From contig JBFYZZ010000139.1 of NCBI GenBank assembly GCA_041309225.1, forward strand, positions 1 to 12,776: a DNA stretch of 12,776 nt. Direction: 5' to 3'. The notes beneath the pieces were generated by a model. It did not search any database. It was not told where the DNA came from and saw only the letters and a program-made list of their open reading frames with translations. Source of the stretch: JAFGLY01 sp041309225 (GTDB taxonomy: Bacteria; Myxococcota_A; UBA796; JAFGLY01). Shown piece after piece: positions 1 through 7,795 of the stretch. A program made the position numbers and the translations under genes. Within the stretch, counting starts at the first letter, position 1; every line of letters starts with the position of its first letter.

Positions 1-1
1 A

Positions 2-55
2 TCCATGGTGGACCGCTATTCCGCCGGGACCGGCCCCGGGGAGCCCGGCGCGTGA
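2..55 (+). CDS. C-terminal end of an unidentified upstream gene (partial)
   Basis: Reading from base 2, an open frame gives 17 residues (SMVDRYSAGTGPGEPGA) and stops at a TGA at 53-55. This is 13 bp before the ATG of the membrane protein that follows. The tight spacing and shared strand suggest an upstream gene in the same operon, but 17 residues are too few to name a product or prove coding. The Gly/Pro-rich tail looks like a disordered C-terminus. Confidence 0.4.
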   Translation, partial: SMVDRYSAGTGPGEPGA

Positions 56-68
56 TACCGGGCCCGGG

Positions 69-1769
69 ATGGCCCGGATCCCCTCCCAGGTGCCCGCGCC
101 GGCCGGCCCCACCGGGCAGCGGGTCGCGCTGCTGCTCGGCGCCGTGCTGGTCGCAGGATTCGCGGCCGCCCGGCTGCCCTTCGCAGACGGGGAGCCCGTC
201 CTCGCCTGGCGGGGAGGGGAGGTCTGGGGCCACGCCTGGTCCTGGTGGTGGCGCGGCCTCGCGCTCCCGTCCTGGCCCGACGGCACGCCCCTCCTGCCCG
301 AGGCCGAGGGCCGGCCCGCCATCGATCCCCTCCTCACGCTCGTCTTCGGGGCGCTGGGCCGGGTCGCGGGCGTGCTCGCAGCCTGGAACGTCGCCCAGGT
401 CCTGGCCGTGGCCGGCGCCTTCCTGGGGGGCGCCTTCGCGGCCCGGCGGGCGGGTGGCCACCCCTGGGTGGGCGGCCTGGCCCTGTCGCTCGGCCCCGTC
501 TTCGCGGGGAGCGTCGCCTCCGGCCTCACCGAGGACCTCGCGCTCGGCCTGCTCGCCGTGGTGGCCGCGCTGGTGGTCGTCCCGGTGCCCGGTGGCGCGG
601 CGTCCGGTATGCCGGCCACCGCCCCGGATCGGCCCTCCTGGCGGTGGGTGGCCGGCGTGGGCGGCGGGCTCGGGATCCTCGGCTGGTGCGGCCCCTACCT
701 CGCCTGGATGGGTGCCCTGCTCGCCCTGGCCGCGAGCGTCCCTGCGATCGTGCGGCGCCCGCGCTCGTCGGGCCGGTGGCTGGCGGCGGCCCTCCTCGCC
801 GCGGCCCTCGTGGCGCCGGCCGTGGCGCTCCTCGGACCCCGGGCCTGGGGCGGGACCCCGGAGGCGGCGGGCCACCGGATCGAGGGACCGGAGCCCCTCT
901 GGCGATTGAACCCGTGGGACGGCGCGGATCTCGTCTCGTTCCTGGCCCCCGGCCCCGTCGCGCCGCCCCCCGACGCCGTGGTGCGGCTGCATCCGGCCTA
1001 CCTGGGGCTGGCCGCCCTGGCGCTCGCCGCTGCGGCCGGCCGGAGCCGCTGGTGGTGGGTGCTGGCCGCGACCCTGCTCGTGGCGCCCGGCCCGCGCCTG
1101 CGCGCCGGGGGCGCTCCGCTCGGCGTGCCCAACCCCGCGGCCCGGGTCGTGGACCTCCTGCCCCTCGGGGACCGCATCCACCACCACGGCCGTCTCCTCC
1201 TCCTCGGGCAGGTGGCGCTGGCGATCCTGGCCGCCCGAGGGAGCCGCCGGCTCGGCCGGGGGACGCGCGTCGCCGGGCCGATCGCCGCGGGGGCCGTGCT
1301 GCTCGACTACGCCCTGCTCTCGCCGCTCCCGTGGCCGCTGCCCGTGTGCGACGCCTCGGCCCCGGACGTGCTGGCCCGCGTGGGCGACCTCTCCCCCGGC
1401 CCGCTCGCCTGGCTCCCCGCGGCCGGGCCCGGCATCCACCCCCAGCGCGCCCTGTTCGACCAGCGCGTGCACGGCCGGCCTCTCCTCATCGATCCCGACC
1501 GGCCGGGCCCCCCGGTCGCCCGCTCGGCCACCGGGCGGTGGGTGGCCTCGGGGCGCGATCCCTGGATGGGCGAGGATCCGCCGGACGTCTGCGCGCTCGG
1601 CCACGAACGGTGGACCGTGGTCGCGGCCACGCCGGCCGAGGTGGAGCGGCTCCGGCCCGTGCTGGGCCCCCCCCACGTGGTGGGACGGGACGGGAGTGCC
1701 TGGGACGTCGCCCGCCTCTGCCCGCCCGTCCCGGAGATACGTTCCGCGCCGGAGGCCCCGCGGCCGTGA
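69..1769 (+). CDS. Polytopic membrane protein, YfhO/GT-C-like, function unknown
   Basis: The 566-residue product has about ten to twelve hydrophobic segments, seen at roughly residues 18-36, 86-125, 133-175, 193-225, 237-256, 306-340, 374-390 and 400-420. A soluble C-terminal part of about 135 residues follows. The layout and several local patterns recall YfhO/GT-C-type membrane proteins. They are a PLGDRIHHHGRLLLL segment near 365-379, where relatives carry an arginine-rich 'R-x-P-x-R' stretch; RALFDQRVHGRPL near 460-472, resembling the 'HGRP' tail motif; and a final segment like their 'LGVRYVVVH...' ending. Such proteins use or handle lipid-linked sugars at the inner membrane, but no catalytic residue can be assigned here. 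The ATG at 69 is the first start in frame and its Shine-Dalgarno sequence is weak. The stop overlaps the GTG of the secretion ATPase (GTGA), so the two are probably co-translated. That it is coding is fairly sure; the family is a guess. Confidence 0.75.
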   Translation: MARIPSQVPAPAGPTGQRVALLLGAVLVAGFAAARLPFADGEPVLAWRGGEVWGHAWSWWWRGLALPSWPDGTPLLPEAEGRPAIDPLLTLVFGALGRVAGVLAAWNVAQVLAVAGAFLGGAFAARRAGGHPWVGGLALSLGPVFAGSVASGLTEDLALGLLAVVAALVVVPVPGGAASGMPATAPDRPSWRWVAGVGGGLGILGWCGPYLAWMGALLALAASVPAIVRRPRSSGRWLAAALLAAALVAPAVALLGPRAWGGTPEAAGHRIEGPEPLWRLNPWDGADLVSFLAPGPVAPPPDAVVRLHPAYLGLAALALAAAAGRSRWWWVLAATLLVAPGPRLRAGGAPLGVPNPAARVVDLLPLGDRIHHHGRLLLLGQVALAILAARGSRRLGRGTRVAGPIAAGAVLLDYALLSPLPWPLPVCDASAPDVLARVGDLSPGPLAWLPAAGPGIHPQRALFDQRVHGRPLLIDPDRPGPPVARSATGRWVASGRDPWMGEDPPDVCALGHERWTVVAATPAEVERLRPVLGPPHVVGRDGSAWDVARLCPPVPEIRSAPEAPRP

Positions 1770-3583
1770 ACCACCTGAACCGCCTCGACGAGCTCGTCGC
1801 CCTCCTCCTGGAGCGGGGCCTGCTGCACGCCGGGCAGGTCCAGGACGTCCGCAACCGGGGCCGGGACCGGGCCCGGCACGTCCTGCTCGACCGGCGGGCC
1901 GAGCTGCGCCGCCTGCTCGGCCGGCGGCGCGTCGCCTACGAGGTGGGCGAGATCGAGCTCGTGGCCTCGTTCCGCTTCCACCGTGCGGATCGGCCGGACG
2001 TCCTCCTCGACGAGGAGACCGTCACCCGGACCGTGGCCGAGGCGCTCGGGCTCCCCTTCGTGAACCTCGACCCGCTCTCCCTCGACTACCGGCTCGTCAC
2101 CGAGTCCTTCGGCGGTCCCTTCGCCGAGCGCCACCTCGTGGTGGCCGTGGAGGAGACCCCCGAGTGCCTCACGCTCGCCGTGGCCGATCCCTGGGACCGG
2201 GAGCTCGTCGAGAGCATCGGGCGCTTCAAGGGCCGGCGGATCCACCCGGTGGTGGCCACCAAGTCGGAGATCCTCCAGATCATCGTGGAGTTCCACGGTT
2301 TCCGCCGATCCATGCGCGCGGCCGAGGCCGAGTTCCGATCCGACCTCCCCGACCTGGGCAACCTCGAGCAGCTCTACCGGTTGAAGGGCGTCCCCGAGCT
2401 CGACGCGAGCGACCAGCCCGTGGTGCAGGCGGTCTGGTACCTGCTCAACTACGCCCTCGAGCAGCGAGCCAGCGACGTCCACGTGGAGCCCAAGCGGGAG
2501 GAGTCCCTCGTCCGGATGCGGATCGACGGCGTGCTCCACCGCGTCCACCGTCTCCCCAAACCCGTGCACGCCGCGGTCGTGAGCCGGGTCAAGACGCTCG
2601 CCCGGCTCGACATCGCCGAGCGGCGCCTCCCCCAGGACGGCCGGTTCAAGACCGCCTTCGAGGGCCAGGACGTCGAGTTCCGCGTGTCCACCGTGCCCAC
2701 CGCCTTTGGCGAGAAGGTGGTGATGCGCATCTTCGACCCCGGGGTCTACGTCCAGGACCTGGGCGGGCTCGGCTTCTTCCCCGGCGAGCTGCTGGTCGTG
2801 GAGCGGCTGCTCGCGGCCCGATCGGGGATGGTGCTCGTCACGGGCCCCACCGGAAGCGGCAAGACGACCACCCTCTACTCGGCCCTCCACCACGTCCACA
2901 GCCCGCGGATCAACGTCTGCACCCTCGAGGACCCCATCGAGATCGTCCACGAGGAGTTCAACCAGATCGCGATCCAGCCCCGGATCGGGTTCACGTTCGC
3001 CACCGCCCTGCGCAACCTCCTCCGCCAGGACCCCGACGTCATCATGGTGGGCGAGATCCGCGACCGGGAGACCGCCGAGAACGCCGTGCAGGCGGCCCTC
3101 ACGGGGCACCTCGTCCTGTCCACCCTCCACACCAACGACAGTGCCAGCGCCGTCACCCGGCTGCTGGACCTCGACGTCTACCCCTTCCTCGTCGCGAGCG
3201 TGCTCCAGGGCGTCGTGGCCCAACGCCTCGTGCGGCGGATCTGCCCGCACTGCGCGGTGGACGAGGTGCTCACCGAGGAGCAGATCCTCGCCCTGCGCAT
3301 CACGGGCGCGGGCGACCGCAAGCTCCGGGTCCGGCGGGGTGCCGGCTGTGCGAAGTGCCGCAACACCGGCTACCGCGGGCGCACGGGGGTGTTCGAGGTG
3401 CTGCCGATCACCCCCCGGATCGCCCACCTCGTGGCCCAGCGGGCGCCCGCGGCCGAGATCGAGAAGGAGGCCCTCAACGACGGGATGCTCACCCTCCGGG
3501 AGTGCGCCATCCGGAAGATGGCCCTGGGCGAGACCACCTTTGACGAGGTGATCGCGATGACCGAGGAGCAGGCGCTCTACTGA
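1766..3583 (+). CDS. GspE/PilB-family secretion or pilus-assembly ATPase
   Basis: The 605-residue product is a hexameric AAA-like motor ATPase that powers type II secretion or type IV pilus extension from the cytoplasmic face. Residues about 75-190 form an MshEN/T2SSE_N-like N-terminal domain that would bind the inner-membrane platform. The catalytic domain starts near 215 with ASDVHVEP. Walker A is GPTGSGKT (360-367, Lys366), the Asp box is TLEDPIEI (about 386-393), Walker B is IMVGE (426-430, Glu430) and the His box is TGHLVLSTLHTND (about 446-458). A tetracysteine zinc site (Cys493, Cys496, Cys528, Cys531) is present, as in GspE and PilB and unlike PilT. The start is the GTG at 1766, with GGAGG at 1751-1755, and it overlaps the previous stop by 4 bp. 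The open frame runs much further upstream, but that part is a shadow of the membrane-protein gene. No other T2SS or pilus gene is in view, so GspE and PilB cannot be told apart. Confidence 0.95.
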   Translation: MNHLNRLDELVALLLERGLLHAGQVQDVRNRGRDRARHVLLDRRAELRRLLGRRRVAYEVGEIELVASFRFHRADRPDVLLDEETVTRTVAEALGLPFVNLDPLSLDYRLVTESFGGPFAERHLVVAVEETPECLTLAVADPWDRELVESIGRFKGRRIHPVVATKSEILQIIVEFHGFRRSMRAAEAEFRSDLPDLGNLEQLYRLKGVPELDASDQPVVQAVWYLLNYALEQRASDVHVEPKREESLVRMRIDGVLHRVHRLPKPVHAAVVSRVKTLARLDIAERRLPQDGRFKTAFEGQDVEFRVSTVPTAFGEKVVMRIFDPGVYVQDLGGLGFFPGELLVVERLLAARSGMVLVTGPTGSGKTTTLYSALHHVHSPRINVCTLEDPIEIVHEEFNQIAIQPRIGFTFATALRNLLRQDPDVIMVGEIRDRETAENAVQAALTGHLVLSTLHTNDSASAVTRLLDLDVYPFLVASVLQGVVAQRLVRRICPHCAVDEVLTEEQILALRITGAGDRKLRVRRGAGCAKCRNTGYRGRTGVFEVLPITPRIAHLVAQRAPAAEIEKEALNDGMLTLRECAIRKMALGETTFDEVIAMTEEQALY

Positions 3584-3599
3584 GCCGGGCCGTTCTGCC

Positions 3600-3923
3600 T
3601 CAACCCGGGGGGTCGCGGGTCGAGGACGCGTCCTTTCCGCCGAACAACCCGCTCAATGCCTCGAAGAAGCCGCCGCGGTCCTTGCCGGACAGGGCCTCCA
3701 GCTCCCCGCGGTCGAGCAGGACCGCCCCGCAGTCGGGGCAGACCTCGACCTCCACGCCCCGGAAGATGCGCGTGTCCATCTGGGCCCCGCACTTGCCGCA
3801 CCTGAGCCAGTGGAGCGCCCGGCGCTCCTCGATGGCCGCCCGGTGCTTCTGGGCCTTCATGTCCGCCACCAGGCGGGCTTTCTTCTCGGCCTCGATCTTG
3901 GCGAAGTATTCGTCCTCAGCCAT
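3600..3923 (-). CDS. Small zf-TFIIB-type zinc-ribbon protein
   Basis: The 107-residue protein has a charged, probably helical N-terminus (residues 5-36, rich in Glu, Lys, Arg and Ala). A zinc ribbon follows: Cys42-x2-Cys45 and Cys62-x2-Cys65, with the VCPDCGAVLLDRGELEAL pattern of the zf-TFIIB family (PF13453). The tail after residue 80 contains GGFFEALSGLFGG and is probably flexible. Family members are widespread and mostly uncharacterised; DNA or protein binding is possible, but no role can be read from sequence. The ATG at 3923 is chosen because GAGGAGGA lies 7 nt upstream. A GTG at 3959 that overlaps the preceding gene's stop (GTGA) would add 12 residues and cannot be excluded. The gene lies 32 bp downstream of the zinc-ribbon/TPR gene on the same strand, suggesting one transcript. 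It ends 16 bp from the convergent ATPase gene. Confidence 0.87.
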   Translation of the reverse strand: MAEDEYFAKIEAEKKARLVADMKAQKHRAAIEERRALHWLRCGKCGAQMDTRIFRGVEVEVCPDCGAVLLDRGELEALSGKDRGGFFEALSGLFGGKDASSTRDPPG

Positions 3924-3930
3924 CGCGTTC

Positions 3931-3938
3931 TCCTCCTC
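3931..3938 (-). promoter_or_regulatory. Strong Shine-Dalgarno for the zf-TFIIB gene
   Basis: Read on the minus strand this is GAGGAGGA, 7 nt before the ATG at 3923. It decides that start over the overlapping GTG at 3959. Confidence 0.7.
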
Positions 3939-3955
3939 GGTGCGGATCGCCGCCG

Positions 3956-5386
3956 TCACCCGCCCGACAGCTCGCGGACCTCCTGCTCGATCGCAGGCCG
4001 ATCCGGAGGGTTGGACTTCAGGTACTGCTGGTAGTGCGACACGGCGCCGGCCGCGTCGCCCTGGTCGCGGGCGATGTGCCCCAGGTACTTGTGCGCGGCG
4101 GCGAAGCCGGCCGAGGAGGCGGCCTCGAGCGCCACGCGCGCCTCGTCCGGGCGACCCGCCCGGTAGAGCGCCTCTCCGTGCCGGCCCCGGTACCGGGCGT
4201 TGCCCGGCTCCATGGACACCGCCCGCGCCCAGGCCTCCGCGGCGCCGGCCCAGTCGCCCGCGACCGCCAGGGAGTCGGCCGCAGAGGCGTGATCGGCGGC
4301 GCCGGCCGGGGCCTGGGTGATGGTCGCCCCCTTGGGCGGGGAGGACTCGCGGGACTCACGCACCGCCCGCGTCGCGGCCCCCGTGGGCACGACCGGGCGG
4401 AGCTCCAGGGGCTCCTCCTCGTCCTCGGGCTCGATCGGCAGAGGCTCCCGCGCCTCGAGCGTCTGCTCGATCCGGTCGATCATCTGGGCCCGGAACTCGC
4501 GCTGGTCGACGATCGGCGCCGTCGCGACGGGCGCCGGCCGGGCCACGGGCGCCGGCCCGTGCCGGGTGACCACGAGCCAGACGGCCGCGAAGACGGCGAC
4601 CGCGACGAGCGAGGCCAGGACGACGATGCGCCGGGTGGTGGCCCGTGCCGGCCCCCCGGAGGCCACGCGCCGCCGGTCCGGGCGGGTGCCTCGCCCCCCG
4701 TGCCGCGGGTGAGACCGCCTCAGGGCCTCGAAGGGGTCCACGAACCGGGGCGGGGTGTCGGATCCGGGGGGCGCGGGCCGCTCCAGGGGCTTGAGCGGCG
4801 CGGTCAGGGCGTCGAAGTCCTCGCGGTCGAACACGCCGGAGGGGCTGTTGGAGCCGAGTGCCGCCATCGACACGATCATGGTGGGGGCGTCCTCGGCCGC
4901 GTCGAAGGTCCCGCCGGGTCGGGCGGGCGACTCCCGCTCCTCGTAGATCCGGACAAAGTAGGCGTCGAGGTCCTCGATGTCCCCGATCCGCGTCCACCGG
5001 AGGCCGTCCCAGGAGATGACGTCGTCGTCCGTGACGCGGCGGTCCTGGATGTACTTGCGCAGGGTGCGGGTGTCCGAGAAGTCGTAGACGAGGCCGATCT
5101 TGACCTTGACCTTCCACGTGGGGATGCCCACCTTGCGGAAGTCGAGGTGGTCGGCGGACCGGGCGGGGGCCTCGACCGGGCGCGCCGGGACCGGCGGGCT
5201 CGGCTCCCGCGGTGGCGGCTCGGGCGCGGGGGGAGCGGCGGGCTGGGCCGCACCCTCCGGAGCCGTCTGCGTGAGGATCGTGAAGACGTGCCGGCACCGG
5301 GGGCACGTGATCCGGGCCCCCCGGCCCTTGATCCGGGAGTCGTCGAGCTTGTACCGAGCGTGGCAGCGCTCGCAGGTGACGATCAT
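3956..5386 (-). CDS. MJ0042-type zinc-ribbon, single-TM, TPR protein
   Basis: The 476-residue protein opens with a zinc ribbon of the MJ0042/zinc_ribbon_5 kind, MIVTCERCHARYKLDD...ITCPRCRHVF, with cysteines 5, 8, 28 and 31. A Pro/Ala-rich linker (40-80) follows. Next comes a compact conserved-looking module at about 85-150 (KIGLVYDFSDTRTLRKYIQ, then RRVTDDDVISWDGLRWTRIGDI), possibly GYF_2-like. After a disordered region there is one transmembrane helix at about 254-274 (IVVLASLVAVAVFAAVWLVV), preceded by arginines, so the N-terminus should be cytoplasmic. The periplasmic part ends in about three TPR units (364-460). Myxobacterial gliding and polarity proteins such as GltJ also join an N-terminal zinc ribbon to a GYF domain and one TM; whether this is a relative is unknown. 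The ATG at 5386 is chosen because the ribbon starts there; the open frame continues 23 residues upstream without family-like sequence. GGAAGG lies 10 nt upstream. Confidence 0.88.
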   Translation of the reverse strand: MIVTCERCHARYKLDDSRIKGRGARITCPRCRHVFTILTQTAPEGAAQPAAPPAPEPPPREPSPPVPARPVEAPARSADHLDFRKVGIPTWKVKVKIGLVYDFSDTRTLRKYIQDRRVTDDDVISWDGLRWTRIGDIEDLDAYFVRIYEERESPARPGGTFDAAEDAPTMIVSMAALGSNSPSGVFDREDFDALTAPLKPLERPAPPGSDTPPRFVDPFEALRRSHPRHGGRGTRPDRRRVASGGPARATTRRIVVLASLVAVAVFAAVWLVVTRHGPAPVARPAPVATAPIVDQREFRAQMIDRIEQTLEAREPLPIEPEDEEEPLELRPVVPTGAATRAVRESRESSPPKGATITQAPAGAADHASAADSLAVAGDWAGAAEAWARAVSMEPGNARYRGRHGEALYRAGRPDEARVALEAASSAGFAAAHKYLGHIARDQGDAAGAVSHYQQYLKSNPPDRPAIEQEVRELSGG

Positions 5387-5422
5387 GCCGGGGTGGCCTT
5401 CCGGAAGGGCGATCGGGAGACA

Positions 5423-5434
5423 GGGTACGTACCC
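5423..5434. repeat. Perfect 12-bp palindrome upstream of the zinc-ribbon/TPR gene
   Basis: GGGTACGTACCC is a perfect inverted repeat with 6-bp halves. It lies 37 bp upstream of the ATG at 5386, in the 141-bp gap after pcrA. It could be an operator half-site pair or chance. The rest of the gap shows no convincing -35/-10 pair. TTTGCG upstream on the minus strand is too far from any good -10. Confidence 0.3.
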
Positions 5435-5490
5435 CAGGACGGACCCGCCGCGCAAACGCCCGAATCGGCGAGCGCGAGGCGACGGGCAAC

Positions 5491-5509
5491 TCCCGGCGAG
5501 CGGCCGGAA
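5491..5509 (-). terminator. Weak hairpin downstream of pcrA
   Basis: On the minus strand TTCCGGC-CGCTC-GCCGGGA can form a 7-bp stem (one G-U pair) with a 5-nt loop, 18 bp after the pcrA stop. No T-tract follows, so it is at best a weak or factor-dependent terminator. Confidence 0.2.
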
Positions 5510-5527
5510 CCGACCCCAGGCAGCGGA

Positions 5528-7795
5528 TTACTCCTCCCCCTCCACGATCTCCAGGCGCGCCTCGCGGAGCCGGAACAGGCGCGTCCCATGGTGGGGGAAC
5601 CGCACCCGGAGGCGCGCGAATGCGTCCGAGCCTTCGCGGCCCACGATCTCCCCGATGCCGTAGAGCGGGTGCCGGACATGGACGCCCCGCCGGAACAGGT
5701 CCGGGTCCTCGACCAGGATGGAGCGCCGGCTGCCGGGCGTCGGCGCGGGCGCGCGCTGGCGGGCCTCGGCCAGGCGGGCGAGCATCGCGACCGGATCCAC
5801 GCGGGCGCCGGACCGGTCGGCTGCCGGGGCCGGGCGGACGCTCCGCTCCGGGTCGTCGAGCGCCTCGGCCGGCAGCTCCAGCAGGAAGGGGGAGGGCTCG
5901 GCGTCGTCCCAGTACCCGGTCCCGGGCAGCCGCCGGCGCCTGGGTCGGGACAGGTACAGCCGCTCCCGGGCGCGGGTGAACGCGACATAGGCGAGGCGCC
6001 GCTCCTCCTCGAGGTCCTCCGGGGTGTCCCGGGCCCGGACGTGCGGGAAGCCTCCGTCCGTCAGGCCCACCACGAACACCACCGGGTACTCGAGCCCCTT
6101 GGCCAGGTGCACGGTCATGAGCGTGACCTTGCCTCCGGAGGGGATCTCGTCGTCCTGCCCCGTGAGGGCCGCCTCCTCGAGGAAGCGCTGGAGCGGGCCG
6201 AGCGGGCCCGCGTCCTCCAGGACCTCCTCCGCCGCGGCGTGCCCCGCGCGGGCCAGGCTCGCGACGTTCTCGAGCCGCTGATCCGCCTCAGGGGTCTCCT
6301 CGGCCCGCAGCGCCTCCAGGTAGCCGCTCTCGTCGGCGGCCAGCTCCACGAGGTGCCCGGGATCGACCTCGAGTGCGGCCGTCGTGAGCCGCTCCAGGAG
6401 CGCCACGAAGCGGCCCACGGCGGTGGCCGCCCGGCCCGTCTCCCCGGCGGCGAACCGGCGCGCCGCGGTGAGCAGGGGTACGCCGTCCTCGACGGCCCGG
6501 GCCGCGAGGAGGGTCACGGTGGCGGCCCCGATGCCCCTCGGGGGCACGTTGACCACGCGGAGGAGGGCCATGTCGTCGGCCGGGTTGGCCACGAGGCGGA
6601 GGTAGGCGACCATGTCGCGCACCTCCCGGCGCTCGTAGAACCGGCGGCCGCCCACCACCACGTAGGGGATCCCCTGGCGCGACAGGACGTGTTCGAACGG
6701 CCGACTGGTGGCGTTCGTCCTGTAGAAGATCGCGAAGTCCCCCGCAGCGCGCCCCTCGCGTCGCTGCCGGTCGATCTCGTGGACCACCCGCTCGGCCTCC
6801 TCCTCCTCGTCCATGGACACCATCAGGCGTACGCGGGGGCCGTCCGGGGCGTCGGTCCAGAGGGTCTTCTCCTTGCGGTCGTGGTTGTGCCGGACGAGCG
6901 CGCTGGCCACCTTGAGGATGTGGCCGGTGGAGCGGTAGTTGCGCTCGAGGCGCACCACCTTGGCCTCAGGGAAGTCCAGCTCGAAGTCGAGGATGTTGCG
7001 GATGTCCGCCCCCCGGAACGAGTAGATGGACTGGTCGTCGTCGCCCACCACGGCCACGTTCCGGCCTCCCTCGGCCAGGGCCTTGACGAGCCGGTACTGG
7101 GCGTGGTTGGTGTCCTGGTACTCGTCCACCAGGAGGTAGCGGAACCGCCTGCGGTAGGCCTCGCGGACGTCCTCGTGGCCCTCGAGGAGCTCGACCATGC
7201 GGTTCACGAGGTCGTTGAAGTCCATGGCGTTGGCCGCCCGGAGGGACGCCTCGTAGCGCCGGAAGGCCTCGCCGAAGTGCATCCCCCCTCCCCGGCCGGC
7301 CGCCACGCCGCCGGGCCGGGTCGCCTCGTCCGGGTCCTGCATCCGGTTCTTGGCCCGATCCACCAGGGCGGCGTAGGCGCGGGGCGGGTACTGCTTCGGG
7401 TCCACGCCGAGTTCCCGGACGATCTGCTGGAGGAGCCGGATCGAGTCCTCGTCGTCGTAGATGGCGAAGTTGGGGCGGTAGCCCAGGATCCCCGCGTCCC
7501 GCCTGAGGAAGCGGGCGCAGGCCGAGTGGAACGTCGAGACCCGGATCCAGCGCGCGTCCTCGCCCACGAGGTCCTGGACCCGGCCGCGCATCTCCTCGGC
7601 GGCCTTGTTGGTGAAGGTCACGGCGAGGATGGCCAGCGGGGACACACCGAGGTGCACGAGGTGGGCCACGCGTCGGGTGAGGACGCGGGTCTTGCCCGAG
7701 CCGGCCCCGGCCAGGATGAGCAGGGGGCCCTCGGTGCACAGCACCGCCTCCCGCTGCTCGGGGTTGAGGCCCTCGAGGTGGCGTGGCTCCGTCAC
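5528..7795 (-). CDS. pcrA: ATP-dependent 3'-5' DNA helicase, PcrA/UvrD type
   Basis: The 755-residue superfamily 1A helicase would unwind DNA in nucleotide-excision and mismatch repair and clear RecA or stalled polymerases. All motifs are visible. Q motif: LNPEQREAV (10-18). Motif I: AGAGSGKT (29-36, Lys35). Motif Ia: VTFTNKAAEEM (59-69). Motif II: LVDEYQDTN (222-230, Asp224-Glu225). Motif III: VVGDDDQSIYSFRGAD (249-264). Motif IV: LERNYRS (283-289). Motif V: LMTVHLAKGLEYPVVFV (559-575). Motif VI: LAYVAFTRARERLYL (601-615). The C-terminal domain at about 703-750 (GVHVRHPLYGIGEIV...) matches the Tudor-like RNA-polymerase-binding domain of PcrA/UvrD, which favours PcrA/UvrD over Rep. The length fits PcrA (about 720-750). 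The GTG at 7795 overlaps the glmU stop (GTGA), so translation is probably coupled to glmU. An unusual Gly-rich insert (about 160-172) sits before HFGEAFRRYE. Confidence 0.96.
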   Translation of the reverse strand: MTEPRHLEGLNPEQREAVLCTEGPLLILAGAGSGKTRVLTRRVAHLVHLGVSPLAILAVTFTNKAAEEMRGRVQDLVGEDARWIRVSTFHSACARFLRRDAGILGYRPNFAIYDDEDSIRLLQQIVRELGVDPKQYPPRAYAALVDRAKNRMQDPDEATRPGGVAAGRGGGMHFGEAFRRYEASLRAANAMDFNDLVNRMVELLEGHEDVREAYRRRFRYLLVDEYQDTNHAQYRLVKALAEGGRNVAVVGDDDQSIYSFRGADIRNILDFELDFPEAKVVRLERNYRSTGHILKVASALVRHNHDRKEKTLWTDAPDGPRVRLMVSMDEEEEAERVVHEIDRQRREGRAAGDFAIFYRTNATSRPFEHVLSRQGIPYVVVGGRRFYERREVRDMVAYLRLVANPADDMALLRVVNVPPRGIGAATVTLLAARAVEDGVPLLTAARRFAAGETGRAATAVGRFVALLERLTTAALEVDPGHLVELAADESGYLEALRAEETPEADQRLENVASLARAGHAAAEEVLEDAGPLGPLQRFLEEAALTGQDDEIPSGGKVTLMTVHLAKGLEYPVVFVVGLTDGGFPHVRARDTPEDLEEERRLAYVAFTRARERLYLSRPRRRRLPGTGYWDDAEPSPFLLELPAEALDDPERSVRPAPAADRSGARVDPVAMLARLAEARQRAPAPTPGSRRSILVEDPDLFRRGVHVRHPLYGIGEIVGREGSDAFARLRVRFPHHGTRLFRLREARLEIVEGEE

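Noticed and set aside
245..1765. Upstream extension of the ATPase reading frame
   Set aside because: It overlaps the membrane-protein gene and reads as Arg/Pro/Gly-rich shadow. GspE-like sequence begins only after the GTG at 1766.
1307..3427. Minus-strand open frame of 706 codons
   Set aside because: It is antisense to the membrane protein and the GspE/PilB ATPase; biased composition and no motifs.
3584..3599. Terminator between the convergent ATPase and zf-TFIIB genes
   Set aside because: Only 16 bp separate the stops and no hairpin or T-tract is visible.
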